Source of the DNA: Zunongwangia endophytica
GTDB lineage: Bacteria; Bacteroidota; Bacteroidia; Flavobacteriales; Flavobacteriaceae
Direction of reading: 5' to 3'
Assembly: GCF_030409505.1 (NCBI RefSeq)
Contig: NZ_JAUFPZ010000002.1
Span: 2,115,501-2,179,500 of the forward strand
DNA length: 64,000 nt
Below the pieces are notes generated by a model. The model made no database searches and had not been told where the DNA came from. It worked only from the letters and a program-made list of their open reading frames with translations. Position numbers and translations under genes: made by a program. Shown piece by piece: positions 62,336 through 64,000 of the stretch (position 1 is the stretch's first letter; the number at the start of each line of letters is the position of its first letter).

Positions 62336-64000
62336 CTAAGATTGACCTTTTTTGTAAGCGGAAGGCAACATCTTATACTTCTTCTTGAAATTTTTGGTGA
62401 AGTATTTTGGATTATTGAAGCCTGTTTGAAATGCTATTTCAGAAATAGTAAGCTGGCTTTTTTTCAGCAACTCTTTTCCTTTTTCTAGTCTGATATCAGT
62501 AATGAGTTCTAATGGGGATTTCTCAAAAAGACTCATTGATTTATTGTATAGATAAGACCTGCTCACACCAATATCTAGAGCTAGCTGCTCAACCGTAAAT
62601 TCTGGATCCTGATATTTTTTCTTTAAAATCTGAAGTACTTTACGCATCAATTTTTCATCCTCACTCTCTATCTGCACCCGGTTCACAACATCTGGAACTT
62701 CAATTTTTTTACGATACGCTTCTTGAAATGACTTTCTCTGTTGGATAAGGTTCTCTATTCTAGACTTTAAAACTTCTAACTTGAATGGTTTAGTCACGTA
62801 ATCATTTGCTCCAGCCTTTAAGCCCGCCAATTTATATTCTTCGCTTTGATTCCCTGATAGTAATACAAAAGGAATCTGCTTTGTACGAGAATCATTTCTA
62901 ATTTTAAGACATAGATCTGTGCCCTTGATACCAGGCATCTCCCAATCGCATACAATTAGATCTGGGACTATAGATAAGGTTTTCTTCCAGCCAGTTTCGC
63001 CATCTGTAGCTATAAATATGTTGTACTGCTCTTTTAACTGTTGTCCCAGATAATTTAAAAATTCGCGAGAATCATCAATAATCAATACTGTAGGAAGATT
63101 GTCGTCCTGACCTATAATTTTATTGGTGTTTTTCTGAAAACTATTAGACATTTCTTTTTCAGGAATGTTTTGCAATGGCAATTTGATAGTAAAGCTTGTT
63201 CCTTTACCAGGTTCACTAGCACATGAAATTTTCCCATTATACAGCTTCACATATTCCTTTACCAAGGCTAAACCAATACCGCTTCCTGTTTTATTAATAT
63301 CAGTGTCTAGATCTGCCTTATAAAACCGATCAAAAATATGTTCTTGATCTTTTTCAGCAATTCCTACTCCAGTATCTTCAACTTCAATAATAACCCATTT
63401 TTTATTCTCTTCGGGACTATTTGAGAGTGATCCCTGAACATCTAAATGAACATTTATCTTTCCTCCTTTCGGTGTAAATTTAACTGCATTCGATAGTAAG
63501 TTATAAATGATCTTATCGAGTTTATCCAGATCGAAGACGGTATAAAATGTTTTTTGTTTACTATGAAAATTAAGTTTGATACCACGACTTTCTGCATACT
63601 CCCTAAAATCGGTAACGATGTCGTCTATAAATTCAACAATATTAGCTTTTGAAGAATTAAGAAGTGTATCATTCTTGACGTTACCTAAATCCAGAATTTG
63701 ATTTATCAAGTTTAGTAAACGCTGAGCATTATCGTTAATCGTATCAATTTGTTCCTTTACATGAGAACCTAAGTGCTGCTGTTCTTTCAATCTTGAAATT
63801 GGAGATAGAATCATCGAAAGCGGCGTTTTGAACTCATGACTAATATTCGTAAAAAATCTAATTTTCATTAGATCCATTTTGTGTAAATGCTCTGCTTCTT
63901 TTTTTTCTTGTTTCACCTCAAAACTTCGCTGTTGTTTTTTAATAATTCTTCTTCGAGCAAAATACAATAAGCTTAAAATGAATACTACATAGAGTATATA
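62336..64000 (-). CDS. Hybrid two-component system regulator (partial, runs off the right edge)
   Basis: The frame is open to the window edge, so the visible 554 or so residues are the C-terminal part. The apparent start at 63967 is only an internal TTG. At the edge is the end of a membrane helix (YVVFILSLLYFARRR). Then come a histidine kinase with NISHEFKTPLS (phospho-His), ATPase motifs (NLLSNAVKFTPKGG, VEDTGVGIAEKD, GSGIGLALVKEY), a receiver domain (VLIIDDSREF, VCDWEMPG, then KPF), and a C-terminal AraC-type helix-turn-helix (EIAFQTGFNNPKYFTKNFKK). The N-terminal periplasmic sensor, usually beta-propeller repeats, lies outside the window. It should sense an oligosaccharide and activate the adjacent susC-to-GH5 locus. 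Confidence 0.95.
   Translation of the reverse strand, partial: YILYVVFILSLLYFARRRIIKKQQRSFEVKQEKKEAEHLHKMDLMKIRFFTNISHEFKTPLSMILSPISRLKEQQHLGSHVKEQIDTINDNAQRLLNLINQILDLGNVKNDTLLNSSKANIVEFIDDIVTDFREYAESRGIKLNFHSKQKTFYTVFDLDKLDKIIYNLLSNAVKFTPKGGKINVHLDVQGSLSNSPEENKKWVIIEVEDTGVGIAEKDQEHIFDRFYKADLDTDINKTGSGIGLALVKEYVKLYNGKISCASEPGKGTSFTIKLPLQNIPEKEMSNSFQKNTNKIIGQDDNLPTVLIIDDSREFLNYLGQQLKEQYNIFIATDGETGWKKTLSIVPDLIVCDWEMPGIKGTDLCLKIRNDSRTKQIPFVLLSGNQSEEYKLAGLKAGANDYVTKPFKLEVLKSRIENLIQQRKSFQEAYRKKIEVPDVVNRVQIESEDEKLMRKVLQILKKKYQDPEFTVEQLALDIGVSRSYLYNKSMSLFEKSPLELITDIRLEKGKELLKKSQLTISEIAFQTGFNNPKYFTKNFKKKYKMLPSAYKKGQS

Overview
The window is AT-rich DNA from a member of the Bacteroidota, almost certainly a marine or plant-associated Flavobacteriaceae. 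The clade around Zunongwangia, Gramella and Salegentibacter would fit, but that is inferred from gene content rather than from any marker gene. The supporting signs are two SusC/SusD pairs, a hybrid two-component regulator, a type IX secretion C-terminal domain, lipoprotein signals of the Bacteroidota type and a TAnnTTTG promoter element. No rRNA, tRNA, CRISPR array, insertion sequence or phage gene was seen.

Layout. 1-4.3 kb (+) holds a lipid-linked sugar modification group (tail of a probable glycosyltransferase, a two-repeat LAB_N protein, an ArnT-like GT-C transferase) and then an overlapping cassette of alpha/beta hydrolase, ECF sigma factor and four-helix membrane protein. 4.4-6.9 kb (-) has a small histone-H1-like protein, an OprO/P-type porin broken by one frameshift, and an AraC regulator. 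That regulator is divergent from hxlB-hxlA, the formaldehyde-fixing pair of the ribulose monophosphate pathway (7.0-8.3 kb). A bestrophin, a lone receiver domain and an ArsR/flavin monooxygenase pair follow to 11.4 kb.

11.5-24.7 kb is a pectin utilisation locus in decay. The intact part is SusC, SusD, a DUF5123-like surface lipoprotein and a pectate lyase-pectin methylesterase fusion. The broken part is a pectate lyase with a large internal deletion and eroded remnants of a GH28 polygalacturonase, a GH3-PA14 glycosidase and a YdcF (DUF218) protein. Methanol released by the methylesterase offers a plausible source of formaldehyde for the nearby hxl pair.

24.8-30.9 kb carries miscellaneous genes (glycerophosphodiesterase, DUF4114/type IX secreted protein, YfiT-like protein, a carboxypeptidase-regulatory-like protein). 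30.9-43.0 kb looks like an exopolysaccharide assembly and export locus: a TPR plus outer-membrane barrel protein, a flippase, a GT4 transferase, a three-gene overlapping operon (membrane-anchored glycosidase, Ig-like exported protein, giant GT-C-like membrane protein), and a response regulator fused to a GT2 glycosyltransferase. This is the best candidate here for an undescribed system.

43.0-64.0 kb: after a small Cys-rich protein and a Gdx/SugE transporter comes a single-strand locus that closely matches a xyloglucan utilisation locus. It contains GH5 with a BACON domain, GH29, GH3, GH97, GH31, GH2, a surface glycan-binding protein, SusD and SusC, and then a hybrid two-component regulator that runs off the right edge. 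The enzymes together could strip fucose, galactose and xylose from xyloglucan and cleave its glucan backbone.
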